Part shown: in pieces, positions 8,833 to 17,040 of the stretch | Numbering within the stretch: position 1 is the stretch's first letter | Layout: each line of letters begins with the position of its first letter | From: Nocardioides lacusdianchii | Lineage (GTDB): Bacteria; Actinomycetota; Actinomycetes; Propionibacteriales; Nocardioidaceae | Assembly (NCBI RefSeq): GCF_020102855.1 | Contig: NZ_JADHZD010000003.1 | Span: 62,001 to 126,000, forward strand | Length of the DNA stretch: 64,000 nucleotides | Reading direction: 5' to 3' | The notes under the pieces: model-generated | What the model was told of the DNA's origin: nothing | Databases searched by the model: none | The model's input: the letters and a program-made list of their open reading frames with translations, nothing else | Position numbers and translations under genes: made by a program

Positions 8833-8892
8833 GTGGGTTCTCCTTGGAATCAGAACCCAATCTAAGTTGAATCTTGAGGTTTAGCACCATTT
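8833..8892 (-). promoter_or_regulatory. AT-rich promoter region of the RTX gene
   Basis: This short AT-rich stretch contrasts with the surrounding GC-rich DNA. On the minus strand it reads AGATTCAACTTAGATTGGG and then AAGGAGA before the GTG at 8832. TAGATT is a plausible -10 element. The promoter is predicted by composition and position only. Confidence 0.35.
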
Positions 8893-10170
8893 TCACCGGG
8901 TTCGTCTCCGGCGTGCCCGCGCGCTCCTCCTCCCCCGGCCCTGCTCGGGCACGACGGATGCCGGGAACACCGCGTCGGTGAGCGTGGCAAGCGCCTGGCC
9001 CAGCACCGAGTCCCCGACCTCCCGCACCGGCAGCCCCGCCACCAGCGCACGGTCCAGACCAGGTCGGTCCTCGGGCAGGAAGTGCAGTCCCGCCGCCCGC
9101 GTGAAGCCCTCGACCATGCCGGCGATCTCCTTTTCCGACCACCCGATCGAGGGACGCATCCGGTTCACGACGACCCGCACCGGGGCGGCGTACGCCTGCG
9201 CGCGCAGGTCGACCAGCCCGCGGGCCAGCCGCGCCAGGCCGACAGGGTCGGCCGCGCCCACCACCACGATCTCGTCGGCCTGCTCGAGGGCGGTCAGTGT
9301 CAAGGCGTTGCGGCTCGGGCGCCCACCGAAGTCGGATGCCGTGTCGTCCTCTAGGCAGAAGCCCGTGTCGACGACGACCTGGCCGAGGTCGCGCGAGCGC
9401 TCGAGGAGCTGCTCGACCTGCGCGGTCCGGACCTCGCGCCACCGGTCCGCCCGCGGGAGGCCGGTCACCACGGCCAGGTGGTCACCCACCCCGCGGCACA
9501 CCGAGGTGAAGCGCTCGTCGAGGTGTCCGGCTGCGGCCAGTCGCGCTGCCGACAGCAGGCCCGAGACCTCGTCGAGGATCCCGAGCTGCTGAGCCACCGC
9601 ACCGCCGTAGGGGTCGAGGTCCGCCAGGACCACGTCCGTCCCGCGGCCGGCGAGCTCGCAGGCGAGGTGGGTGGCCACGGTCGTCCGTCCGGGGGCGCCG
9701 GCGGGGCCCCACACGGCCACCACCCGGCCCGCCTCCGTCGCGGAGGCCACCGGGGCGAGGGCGGGCACCGCCCGGCCGGGGGACGGGTCGGCGGGACGCA
9801 CCCTGGTGTCGGCCGCGTCCTCGACCGTCACCACGACGTCGGGGAGCGTCGCGAGCTCCTCGGAGCCCACCACCGCGGTGATGCCCAGCCGCTGGGCGCG
9901 CTCGCGCACGTCGACGTCGGACGACGCGGAGGTGGTCACGGCGACCGGCCGGACGGCGTGGCGCCGCAGGTGCGACACCGATGCCGGGTCCAGCCCGGGG
10001 GCGTCGAGGGACACCACCGCGACGTCGGCCTGCCCGCTGGACACCGCTGCGAGCAGGTCGTCCACGTCGACGCAGCGCTTGAGCACGACCACGCCCGGGC
10101 GCGCCTCGAGGTCAGCCAGGGCGGGTGACTCCCAGGCCTCGCCCGCAGCCATGACGAGCACGCAGATCAC
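8893..10170 (-). CDS. CpaE/TadZ-like P-loop ATPase
   Basis: This is a 425-residue protein with an N-terminal receiver-like domain (about residues 1-110) and a ParA/MinD-superfamily ATPase domain (about 160-400), as in CpaE/TadZ pilus-localisation proteins. The P-loop is GPAGAPGRTT, with arginine where the lysine of GKT/S is expected. Walker-B-like VVLADLDPYGG and VVVDTGFCLE are present. It ends in an Arg-rich tail. The GTG at 10170 lies four bases after the stop of the SAF-domain gene, forming a two-gene unit. No CpaF, TadB/C or pilin gene is nearby, so a Flp-type pilus role is possible but not shown here. Confidence 0.75.
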   Translation of the reverse strand: MICVLVMAAGEAWESPALADLEARPGVVVLKRCVDVDDLLAAVSSGQADVAVVSLDAPGLDPASVSHLRRHAVRPVAVTTSASSDVDVRERAQRLGITAVVGSEELATLPDVVVTVEDAADTRVRPADPSPGRAVPALAPVASATEAGRVVAVWGPAGAPGRTTVATHLACELAGRGTDVVLADLDPYGGAVAQQLGILDEVSGLLSAARLAAAGHLDERFTSVCRGVGDHLAVVTGLPRADRWREVRTAQVEQLLERSRDLGQVVVDTGFCLEDDTASDFGGRPSRNALTLTALEQADEIVVVGAADPVGLARLARGLVDLRAQAYAAPVRVVVNRMRPSIGWSEKEIAGMVEGFTRAAGLHFLPEDRPGLDRALVAGLPVREVGDSVLGQALATLTDAVFPASVVPEQGRGRRSARARRRRTR

Positions 10171-10174
10171 GACC

Positions 10175-10882
10175 TCACCCCCGGCCGACGACCCGGACGC
10201 GGTCGTCCCCACTGGCCGCGAGGACGAGGCCGAGGGACTCCTCCTCGTCGACGGGGACCGAGAGCACCAGCTGCCGGCTGGTCGCGGACGCGAAGGAGTC
10301 GGCGACGACGGGAGCGTCGAGCACGACGATGTCCTCGAGCACGGGCTCTGCACCCGCACCGCGTCGTCCGCCGCCGGTGCCGAGGGTGCCCTCGCCGATC
10401 ACCCAGACGTCGACCCGTGAGCCGCGGACCACGTCGGGCGGCACATGCTCGGCGGCCACGGCGATCGACACCGCCACCGCGTCCTCGTCGGCGGCCTCCC
10501 CCAGCGCAGCCGCCGGCACCAGCTCGCCGGCCGCCAGCGGGCGGGTCAGCGTCAGGGCGGCCGGGAGCTCCTCGCCGACGGCGAGGTAGAGCTCGCGGTC
10601 CAGGTCGTCGCCGAAGCGGACGCGCGTCGCCTCCAGGTCGTCGGCGCCCACCGTCTGACCGGCGACGAGGTCGGTGGAGGCCGACCAGACCTGGGTCATG
10701 TCGTCGGCGCCGGCGAGGATCCGTGCCCCGGCGACGACCGAGCCGGTGACGAGGGCGACGCCGATCCACAACCGCGGGTCGCGCCAGCCCGGACGGGTGG
10801 CACGCGTCGCCGGCGGCACGTCGAGGCCGCCGGTGGTGCGGGAGGGATGGCGCGAGGAGTTCCGAGACAGGATCCGAGACAC
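10175..10882 (-). CDS. SAF-domain (CpaB/RcpC-like) membrane protein
   Basis: This is a 235-residue protein with one N-terminal membrane helix (about residues 38-56, LWIGVALVTGSVVAGARIL) and an extracytoplasmic SAF domain (VWSASTDLVAGQTVGADDLEATRV ... RPLAAGELVPAAAL), as in the CpaB subunit of tight-adherence pili. The GTG at 10882 is chosen because the upstream extension is non-coding in character. It is followed by the CpaE-like gene in the same direction. The pairing of a CpaB-like and a CpaE-like protein supports a pilus or envelope assembly role, although the rest of the machinery is absent from the window. Confidence 0.75.
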   Translation of the reverse strand: MSRILSRNSSRHPSRTTGGLDVPPATRATRPGWRDPRLWIGVALVTGSVVAGARILAGADDMTQVWSASTDLVAGQTVGADDLEATRVRFGDDLDRELYLAVGEELPAALTLTRPLAAGELVPAAALGEAADEDAVAVSIAVAAEHVPPDVVRGSRVDVWVIGEGTLGTGGGRRGAGAEPVLEDIVVLDAPVVADSFASATSRQLVLSVPVDEEESLGLVLAASGDDRVRVVGRG

Positions 10883-10982
10883 GGGGCCATCATTGCCATG
10901 CCGCGCCGAGTTCACACCTGTCTCTCCACAGGCACCGGGAGGTCGGCCACGGGCGCGACCGCCTCGGTGGCACCATGACCCC

Positions 10983-11234
10983 ATGGCCGACGACCCCCGC
11001 TTCCTGACGCTCGCCGACGTCGCCGAGGTGCTCAACACCTCGAGCGCGCAGGTCTACGCGCTCGTGCGTCGCGGCGACCTGCCGGCGATCAAGATCGGCG
11101 GACGCGGCCAGTGGCGCGTGGAGCGGGTGCAGCTCGAGGACTTCATCCAGCGGATGTACGCCGAGACGCGCACCTTCGTCGACCAGCACCCCTTCGTCGA
11201 GGCGGACGCCGGTGCGGACCAGGCGAGGGACTGA
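10983..11234 (+). CDS. BldC-like / excisionase-type helix-turn-helix protein
   Basis: This 83-residue DNA-binding protein has a MerR-type winged helix: FLTLADVAEVLNTSSAQVYALVRRGDLPAIKIGG, then WRVERVQLEDFIQRMY. This is the layout of actinobacterial BldC and of phage excisionases; chromosomal context and the absence of an integrase favour a BldC-like regulator. The ATG at 10983 is the start. It is divergent from the SAF-domain gene with about 100 bp between them, so it may regulate that promoter. It is convergent with htrA with no gap. Confidence 0.85.
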   Translation: MADDPRFLTLADVAEVLNTSSAQVYALVRRGDLPAIKIGGRGQWRVERVQLEDFIQRMYAETRTFVDQHPFVEADAGADQARD

Positions 11235-12797
11235 CTAGCCGACCTTGCCGTCGAGCTCGACCTGAACGACCCGCTCCTCGCCACCGCGCACGACCGACAT
11301 CTCGACGGTCTCGCCGGGCAGGTGCGTCCGGATCGCCACGATGAGGGCGATGCCGTCGTTGACGGGCTGGTCGTCGACCGAGGTGATGACGTCGTCCTGC
11401 TGGAGGCCGGCCCGCTCGGCCGGGGTGTCGGGCATGACCTCGGTGATCGTCGCGCCCTCCGCGTCGGGCTCGCCACCGGTGCGGACCTGCGCCCCGATGA
11501 CGGGGTACTCCGCCCTGCCGGTGCGCAGGATCTGGTCCACCGTCGTGCGGACCTGCTCGATCGGGATGGCGAAGCCCACGCCGATGTTGCCGGACTCCCC
11601 GGACGCGCCGCCGGTGGTCGCGATGGCGGAGTTGACCCCCACCACCTCGCCGGCGAGGTTCACCAGCGGACCGCCGGAGTTGCCCGGGTTGATCGCGGCG
11701 TCGGTCTGGACGGCGTTGATGTACGACGACTCGTCGTCGGACTCCCCCGACGTGGTGACCGGTCGGTTCAGGGCGCTGACGATGCCGGAGGTGACGGTCT
11801 GGCTCAGGCCGAGCGGGGCACCGAAGGCGACGACGGACTCGCCGACACGCAGCACCTGGGACGCCCCGAGCGCCGCCGGCTCGAGCGATCCGGCGTCCTC
11901 GACGGTCAGCACGGCGAGGTCGTAGACCGCGCTGCGGCCCAGGACGGTCGCCTCGCGGCGCTGACCCGCCTGGTCGATGACGATGATCGACCCGTCGTCC
12001 GCGGCGGCCGACGCGACGACGTGGTTGTTGGTCACCACGTGGCCGTCGCGGTCGAGCACGAACCCGGAGCCGGTGGCGCCGGCGGCCTGGCCGTCGAGCT
12101 CGGCGAGGATCTGCACCGTGCTCGGCAGCAGCGCCTGGGCGACGGCCGAGACCGAGCCGTTGTCGGCCTCGAGGGGCGCGGCAGCCTGCGTGCGCACTCC
12201 CCCGAGCCCGTTGTCGTTGGTGCCGCGCTGCGAGGCCAGCTCGTCCTGGAGCGCGCCGCCGGCGAGGCCGCCGAGGATGCCCACGACGAGGGCGAGGCAC
12301 GCGACGGCCGGCCACACCCACAGCGGGAGGCGTCGCGTGGACGCGGGCCGGGCGTACGGCGACCGGGCGTAGGGCGGCTGGCCGTAGGGGGCCTGGCCCG
12401 GAGCGGGCTGGCCGTAGGGGCTGGGGCCGGGGCCGAACCACGGGCCGGGACCGGGACCCTGCCGCATCGGCACGGTCGGCGCCGCCGGCCCGTCCGGACG
12501 CTGCTCGACAGCGTCCCCGATGGTGGCGGGCGGCTGGTCGGAGGTCTCGTCGGCGGACGGGGGCGGTCCGGCGAGCATGTTCTCGTCGCGGCCGTAGGGC
12601 AGGCCGTCGGGCTGCACCGCCGGCTCGGGTGCCGGTCCGGCCTCGGGCGCCGGCTCGGGCGCCGTCGCGCGCTCCTCGGTCCGTGACGCGGGGTCGCGCC
12701 ACCCCGCGAGGGGCTGCGTCGGCTCCGTCCCGTCGTGGGTCGGGCCGTCGGAGGGGTCGTCGTACGCCTGGTCGTCCGGCTCGCGCTCGTCGCTCAC
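11235..12797 (-). CDS. htrA: HtrA/DegP-type membrane serine protease with PDZ domain
   Basis: This is a 520-residue envelope quality-control protease. It has a long, Pro/Gly/Tyr-rich cytoplasmic N-terminus (1-155), one membrane helix (about 158-180), a trypsin-like domain with the triad H259 (TNNHV), D293 (VYDLAVL) and S374 (GNSGGPL), then a C-terminal PDZ domain (about 425-515). The GTG start at 12797 overlaps the TGA of the anti-sigma factor gene (GTGA). It is the last gene of the sigE-rseA-htrA operon, as in M. tuberculosis Rv1221-Rv1223, where HtrA belongs to the SigE envelope-stress response. The tatB gene that follows in mycobacteria is absent. Confidence 0.95.
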   Translation of the reverse strand: MSDEREPDDQAYDDPSDGPTHDGTEPTQPLAGWRDPASRTEERATAPEPAPEAGPAPEPAVQPDGLPYGRDENMLAGPPPSADETSDQPPATIGDAVEQRPDGPAAPTVPMRQGPGPGPWFGPGPSPYGQPAPGQAPYGQPPYARSPYARPASTRRLPLWVWPAVACLALVVGILGGLAGGALQDELASQRGTNDNGLGGVRTQAAAPLEADNGSVSAVAQALLPSTVQILAELDGQAAGATGSGFVLDRDGHVVTNNHVVASAAADDGSIIVIDQAGQRREATVLGRSAVYDLAVLTVEDAGSLEPAALGASQVLRVGESVVAFGAPLGLSQTVTSGIVSALNRPVTTSGESDDESSYINAVQTDAAINPGNSGGPLVNLAGEVVGVNSAIATTGGASGESGNIGVGFAIPIEQVRTTVDQILRTGRAEYPVIGAQVRTGGEPDAEGATITEVMPDTPAERAGLQQDDVITSVDDQPVNDGIALIVAIRTHLPGETVEMSVVRGGEERVVQVELDGKVG

Positions 12798-13315
12798 GGA
12801 GCAATCTTCTCCCGGATCGCCACGAGGCGCTCGGCCAGGGGCGTCCGGGAGGGTGACACGGGCCCGCGGGCGGACCGGTCGTCGACGTTGACCGCGGGGG
12901 TCGCCGGGACGGTCGGACGGGTGAGGTCGGTGGTGGGCGGACGGGGGTCCACGCGGGGCGCACCGGCGGCACCGAGCACGAGGACACCGACGACGCAGGC
13001 GCTGGCCGCACCGCCTCCGATGGCCACGAGGCCGCGACGGGGACGGTGACCGGCGACCGGGAAGGCAGCGGGCGTCAACGGCGACGGAGAGCCCGAGGCA
13101 GCGGCACAGCGGCCGAGGAGAGAGGTCTTGAAGTCGTGGGAGGCCGTCGAGTCGCCCATCGAGAGCTGGGCGAGCTGGGTCTTGACCCAGCCCTCCTGCT
13201 CGACGAGGTCACGGCAGGTGTGGCAACCGTGGACGTGGCTCCAGCAGCGCTCCTCCTCCTCCGGCGCGAGGCGGCCGTCGAGGAGGGCGCTGACGCGCGA
13301 TCCGAGGTGGCTCAT
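12794..13315 (-). CDS. rseA: Anti-sigma factor with zinc-finger domain (RseA-like)
   Basis: This 173-residue protein has an N-terminal ZAS zinc-binding anti-sigma domain (HVHGCHTCRDLVEQEGW, an HxxxCxxC motif) expected to hold the partner sigma factor. One membrane helix follows at about residues 99-118 (IGGGAASACVVGVLVLGAAG), then a short external tail. The ATG at 13315 is used; a GTG at 13321 that overlaps the sigE TGA is an alternative. By analogy with M. tuberculosis RseA, loss of zinc or proteolysis would release SigE; that mechanism is inferred from the family. Confidence 0.88.
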   Translation of the reverse strand: MSHLGSRVSALLDGRLAPEEEERCWSHVHGCHTCRDLVEQEGWVKTQLAQLSMGDSTASHDFKTSLLGRCAAASGSPSPLTPAAFPVAGHRPRRGLVAIGGGAASACVVGVLVLGAAGAPRVDPRPPTTDLTRPTVPATPAVNVDDRSARGPVSPSRTPLAERLVAIREKIAP

Positions 13316-13317
13316 GC

Positions 13318-13902
13318 TCACACCGTCCCACGCGGCTGGTGTGGACCGGAGTAGCGCTGGCGTCCCTCGGTGGGCTCGCGGTGCGCGAGGGCCGTGCGGA
13401 GCATCGTGCGGCCCCGGTGGATGCGCGAGCGGACGGTGCCGAGCTTCGCGCCCATGATCTCGGCGATCTCCTCGTAGCTCAGGCCCTCCACGTCGCACAG
13501 CACGACGGCGGCGCGGAAGTCCGGGGGCAGCGTGGCGAGCGCGGTCTCGATGTCGTCGTCGAAGGTCCGGTCGGCGAAGGCCAGCTCGGGAGCCGGGGCC
13601 GCGCTGGTGAGCCGGGCGGCGCGCTCGTCGGAGAGGGGGTCGAAGCGGATCCGTTGCTTGCGTCGCGCCCCGTCGAGGAAGAGGTTGGTGGTGATGCGGT
13701 GCAGCCAGCCCTCGAAGGTGCCGGGGGTGTAGGTGTCGAGCGACCGGAAGACACGCACGAAGACCTCCTGCGTGAGGTCCTCGGCGTCGGGCCGGTTGCC
13801 GGTGAGGCGGTAGGCCAGGCGGAAGACGCGGTCGGAGTGCTGCTCGACGACCTCGTCCCAGGTCGGGACCTGACTCGTGGTGGTGCCGACCTGCTCGCCC
13901 AC
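13318..13902 (-). CDS. sigE: ECF RNA polymerase sigma factor, SigE type
   Basis: This 194-residue ECF sigma factor has region 2 ([20 protein letters not shown], followed by [11 protein letters not shown]) and region 4 ([27 protein letters not shown] ... VRSRIHRGR). The GTG at 13902 is preferred because GGGAG sits six bases upstream and because a predicted promoter lies just beyond it; an in-frame GTG at 13974 would overlap that promoter. Operon order sigE-rseA-htrA and the divergent O-methyltransferase gene match M. tuberculosis Rv1220c-Rv1223, supporting the SigE assignment. It probably controls envelope or oxidative stress genes including its own operon. Confidence 0.92.
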   Translation of the reverse strand: MGEQVGTTTSQVPTWDEVVEQHSDRVFRLAYRLTGNRPDAEDLTQEVFVRVFRSLDTYTPGTFEGWLHRITTNLFLDGARRKQRIRFDPLSDERAARLTSAAPAPELAFADRTFDDDIETALATLPPDFRAAVVLCDVEGLSYEEIAEIMGAKLGTVRSRIHRGRTMLRTALAHREPTEGRQRYSGPHQPRGTV

Positions 13903-13957
13903 GGGCGCTCCCTGGCTCGACTTCCTCGACCGCAGCTGCAACGGTTCGCTGTCCTTC

Positions 13958-13988
13958 CTGACGCTAGGCGTCACGCCTGAGAGTTCCC
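13958..13988 (-). promoter_or_regulatory. Predicted ECF-type promoter of sigE (possible autoregulation)
   Basis: Read on the minus strand, GGGAACT (revcomp of 13982-13988) is followed after 17 bases by GCGTCA (revcomp of 13959-13964). GGAAC and CGTC resemble the -35 and -10 of ECF sigma promoters. It would start a transcript about 50 bases upstream of the GTG at 13902. This is a pattern match only. Confidence 0.45.
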
Positions 13989-14125
13989 TGTGAACCTCAT
14001 GCGGTCCACCCAAGAACTTCGGGGTCCGGCCACCCGCGGTATCGCGGGCGCACTGCCTCCAACGACCGGGGTGGTGCGTGTGTTCCCGGCCACGCGCGTG
14101 GCCCGGCGCGCGATAGAGTCCGCCC

Positions 14126-14785
14126 GTGCCCCACCACACCACCCCGATCAAGCCCGCGAGCTGGTCCTACGCCGAGTCGTTCGTGGCCGAGGACGAGATC
14201 CTGGCCGCCGCCCGCAGCCGTGCCGAGGAGGTGGGGGTCTCCCCCGTCGGCCCCGGCGTCGGAGCCGCGCTGCGCTTCCTCGCCTCCGTGCTCGACGCGC
14301 GCGCCGTCGTGGAGATCGGAACCGGCACCGGCGTCTCCGGGCTCTGGCTGCTGCGCGGCATGCGCGCCGACGGGGTGCTGACGACGGTGGACATCGAGGC
14401 CGAGCACCAGCGCCTCGCCAAGGAGACCTTCACCGAGGCGGGCATCCCCGGCAACCGCGCCCGCACCATCGCCGGCGCCGGGCTCGACGTGCTCCCCCGC
14501 CTCACCGACGGCCACTACGACCTCGTCTTCTGCGACGGCGACAAGCGCGAGTACGCCGCCTACCTCAAGGAGGCGCTGCGGCTGCTGCGCCCCGGCGGCA
14601 TCGTCGCCTTCGACAACGCCCTGTGGCACGACCGCGTCGCCGACCCGGCGCAGCGCGACGACGAGACCGTCACCATCCGCGAGCTCGGTCGCACGATCCT
14701 CGAGCACGACGCGCTGGTGCCGGTGCTGCTGCCCGTCGGCGACGGCCTGCTGGCCGCCAAGAAGGAATGGGCCCCGGAGGCCTGA
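14126..14785 (+). CDS. Class I SAM-dependent O-methyltransferase
   Basis: This is a 219-residue AdoMet-dependent methyltransferase of the catechol O-methyltransferase-like family (cation-dependent small-molecule methylation). SAM-binding motif I is [16 protein letters not shown], an acidic ribose-binding residue lies in [11 protein letters not shown], and [13 protein letters not shown] and [12 protein letters not shown] carry the metal-binding aspartate and asparagine positions. GTG start at 14126. It is divergent from sigE, matching the Rv1220c-sigE pair in M. tuberculosis. The substrate is unknown. Confidence 0.92.
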   Translation: MPHHTTPIKPASWSYAESFVAEDEILAAARSRAEEVGVSPVGPGVGAALRFLASVLDARAVVEIGTGTGVSGLWLLRGMRADGVLTTVDIEAEHQRLAKETFTEAGIPGNRARTIAGAGLDVLPRLTDGHYDLVFCDGDKREYAAYLKEALRLLRPGGIVAFDNALWHDRVADPAQRDDETVTIRELGRTILEHDALVPVLLPVGDGLLAAKKEWAPEA

Positions 14786-14798
14786 CCTCCGGCGGCGC

Positions 14799-15137
14799 TC
14801 AGGCGCGCGGTGCGGCGACGAAGCCGTCCCAGCCCTCGGCGACCGCGACGATGTCGCACGCCTCGATGAGGACCGGCGACGAGCCGATGATCCGCGATCC
14901 CGGCGACTCGTCCGCGCCCGCGGCGAAGGTGCGCTGGAACTCCTCGCGCGCCTCGTCGGTGGCGAAGACGTAGCAGCCCTCGAACCACTGCCCCGGCACG
15001 GACCGCCAGGTCTTGAAGCGCAGTCCGGACATGCCGGTGAAGCGCGCGTGCGAGGTCTCGGCGACGTAGGTCGCGAGCTCCTCCTCCACGCCTTCGGCGG
15101 CGTCGACGAGCGACCAGCGGACGGTCAGGCCCAGCAT
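14799..15137 (-). CDS. YdhR-like dimeric alpha/beta-barrel protein
   Basis: This 112-residue protein resembles the YdhR putative monooxygenase family: LTVRWSLVDAAEGVEEELATY near the start, SGLRFKTWRSVPGQWFEGCYVFATDEAREEF in the middle and VLIEACDIVAVAEG near the end. These give the beta-alpha-beta pattern of a dimeric ferredoxin-like barrel. There is no cofactor motif. The ATG at 15137 is the start. It lies downstream of pepA in the same direction with a 16-bp gap. The family link is from pattern memory and is moderate. Confidence 0.6.
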   Translation of the reverse strand: MLGLTVRWSLVDAAEGVEEELATYVAETSHARFTGMSGLRFKTWRSVPGQWFEGCYVFATDEAREEFQRTFAAGADESPGSRIIGSSPVLIEACDIVAVAEGWDGFVAAPRA

Positions 15138-15153
15138 CAGCCGAGGACCCGCA

Positions 15154-16686
15154 TCAGGCGATCCCGTCCAGCGGGTCCTCGGAGCCCAGCCAGGCGAGCA
15201 GCAGGCGGGGCCCGAAGCCGCTGGGGCCGGCCGTCCACTCGTGGCGGTCGGCCGGGGACTCGGCGGCGGAGGCGAAGTCGACGTGCGCCCAGGGGACGTC
15301 GCCGGCGAAGTGCTGGAGGAACAGGGCTGCGGTGATCGCGCCCGCGCCGCCGGCGGCGTTGTCGCCGTCGGCGATCTTGGAAGCGACGCGCTCCTCGTAG
15401 TCCGTGACCAGCGGCATCCGCCAGACGTTCTCGCCCGAGGAGACGGCGGCGGCCTCGACCTGCGCGGCGAGGCCCTCGTGGTTGGCGAAGTAGCCACCGG
15501 TCCACTGCCCGAGCGCGACCTTCATCGCGCCGGTGAGGGTGGCGACGTCGACCAGGACGGTCGGCGCGAGCTCGGAGACGGCGTACGCCATCGCGTCGGC
15601 GAGGACGAGGCGGCCCTCGGCGTCGGTGTTGTTGACCTCGGAGGTGCGCCCGCCGAAGTGGGTGATGACGTCACCGGGGCGCATGGCCGTGCCGCTGACG
15701 GCGTTCTCGGCGGCCGGGACCAGGCCGATGACGCGCACCGGGCAGTCGACGTCGCGCAGGGCGGCCATCGCGGCGATGACCGCGCCGCCGCCGCTCATGT
15801 CGCGCTTCATCGTCAGCATGCCCTCGCTGGGCTTGATGTCGAGGCCGCCGGTGTCGAAGGTGATGCCCTTGCCGACGAGGACGACGGTGGGGACCTTCTT
15901 CGTCGCCCCGCGGGGGGTGTAGTCCATGCGGATCAGCCGCGGCCCGTGGGCCGAGGCGCCGCCGACGGCGAGGATGCCGCCGAACCCCTCGGCGGCGAGC
16001 TGGTCGGTGTCCCAGACGCGCACCTCGAGACCTGCCGCCTCGCCGACCTCGACGGCCTGCTCGGCCAGCCATGCCGGCGTCTTCAGGTTCGACGGGACCG
16101 TGGCCAGGGCGCGTGAGCGCCATCCGGCCCCGCCGAGGGCGATCGCCCGGGCGAGCTCGTCGTCGGCACCGTCGTCGGTGACGTCGGCGAGCACGATGCG
16201 GGAGACCGGCTGCTCGCGCGGGCCGGTGGAGCGCCAGTGGAAGGCGAACGAGCCCAGCATGGCCCCGACCACGAAGGCGCCGAGCCCGTCCTCAGGAGCG
16301 ATCGCCGCGACCGAGGTGACGACGCTGACGCGGTCCTTGGTCGCTCGCGCCAGGGCGGCACCGGCGCGCCGGAAGTCGGTCACCGACGCCTCGCCCACCC
16401 CGACGAGGAGCACGACGCTCACGTCGTCGGCCGACGGGAGGCCGGCCACGGGGACCGTGGTGACCTCACCGGTGCGCCCGGTGGCCCGGGCGGCGTCGAG
16501 CGCGGCGAGGAGGTCGGTCCCGAGGAGCTCCGAGGCCTCGTCGGCGCCGGGCCCGAGCAGGGGGCCGTCGTCGCCGGGAAGGACCGGGAAGGCCCAGACC
16601 TCGGCGCCACCGATCTGGTGGGGCAGCGCCGGGCTGAGGGCGAACTCGGGCGGGGAGACCTGCGTCGGCAGCTGGGGGATGGCCAC
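15154..16686 (-). CDS. pepA: Leucyl aminopeptidase (M17)
   Basis: This 510-residue cytosolic aminopeptidase releases N-terminal residues, especially leucine, from peptides. The N-terminal macro-like domain (1-180) is followed by the catalytic domain with the metal-site lysine block VLVGKGITFDTGGLDIKPS, MKRDMSGGGAV, and the signature NTDAEGRLVLADAM. Length is normal. The GTG at 16686 starts two bases after the stop of the DUF3117 gene, so the two are co-transcribed. In-frame sequence upstream of it is shadow of other genes. Confidence 0.95.
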   Translation of the reverse strand: MAIPQLPTQVSPPEFALSPALPHQIGGAEVWAFPVLPGDDGPLLGPGADEASELLGTDLLAALDAARATGRTGEVTTVPVAGLPSADDVSVVLLVGVGEASVTDFRRAGAALARATKDRVSVVTSVAAIAPEDGLGAFVVGAMLGSFAFHWRSTGPREQPVSRIVLADVTDDGADDELARAIALGGAGWRSRALATVPSNLKTPAWLAEQAVEVGEAAGLEVRVWDTDQLAAEGFGGILAVGGASAHGPRLIRMDYTPRGATKKVPTVVLVGKGITFDTGGLDIKPSEGMLTMKRDMSGGGAVIAAMAALRDVDCPVRVIGLVPAAENAVSGTAMRPGDVITHFGGRTSEVNNTDAEGRLVLADAMAYAVSELAPTVLVDVATLTGAMKVALGQWTGGYFANHEGLAAQVEAAAVSSGENVWRMPLVTDYEERVASKIADGDNAAGGAGAITAALFLQHFAGDVPWAHVDFASAAESPADRHEWTAGPSGFGPRLLLAWLGSEDPLDGIA

Positions 16687-16688
16687 GA

Positions 16689-16856
16689 TCAGCCGACGAC
16701 GTCCTTGAGGGCGTCGCCGAGAGCGCGTGCCTCGTCGGCGTTCAGCTCGACGACCAGACGCCCACCGCCCTCGAGCGGGACGCGCATGACGATGCCGCGC
16801 CCCTCCTTGGTGACCTCGAGGGGTCCGTCGCCCGTGCGGGGCTTCATGGCGGCCAT
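16689..16856 (-). CDS. DUF3117 protein
   Basis: This is a complete 55-residue member of the actinobacterial DUF3117 family: MAAMKPRTGDGPLEVTKEGR, then MRVPLEGGGRLVVELNADEA. The ATG at 16856 is preceded by AGGAAGAGG. The M. tuberculosis counterpart is Rv1211, in the same sigE-to-dapE neighbourhood. Function is unknown; the strong conservation and small size suggest a structural or regulatory role. It heads the unit with pepA. Confidence 0.92.
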   Translation of the reverse strand: MAAMKPRTGDGPLEVTKEGRGIVMRVPLEGGGRLVVELNADEARALGDALKDVVG

Positions 16857-17040
16857 CGGCGCACCTCTTCCTGTTCTGCCATCGGTTCGGCGATGGAGGC
16901 TCATCACATGCGAATCGAGGCGGCTGAGTCGTGCCTGGCCACCTCGATCGGCGTCGTACTCCTCCATTATCCCCCATGACGGGCGTGATCGGCACCACAG
17001 GGCACCCGGACAGGCGAACTGCGTCGGGCAGACTGCCCTC

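Noticed and set aside
7204..8865. 553-codon plus-strand frame across the membrane protein and RTX gene
   Set aside because: It is out of frame with the first gene and antisense to the repetitive RTX gene, whose repeats remove stop codons from the other frames.
10983..11234. Excisionase of a prophage
   Set aside because: The HTH resembles Xis, but no integrase, att repeat or phage gene is nearby and the size and context fit BldC-like regulators.
13903..13974. Longer SigE starting at GTG 13974
   Set aside because: The extension has no sigma-factor homology, lacks a good Shine-Dalgarno and would overlap the predicted ECF promoter; it remains possible but less likely.
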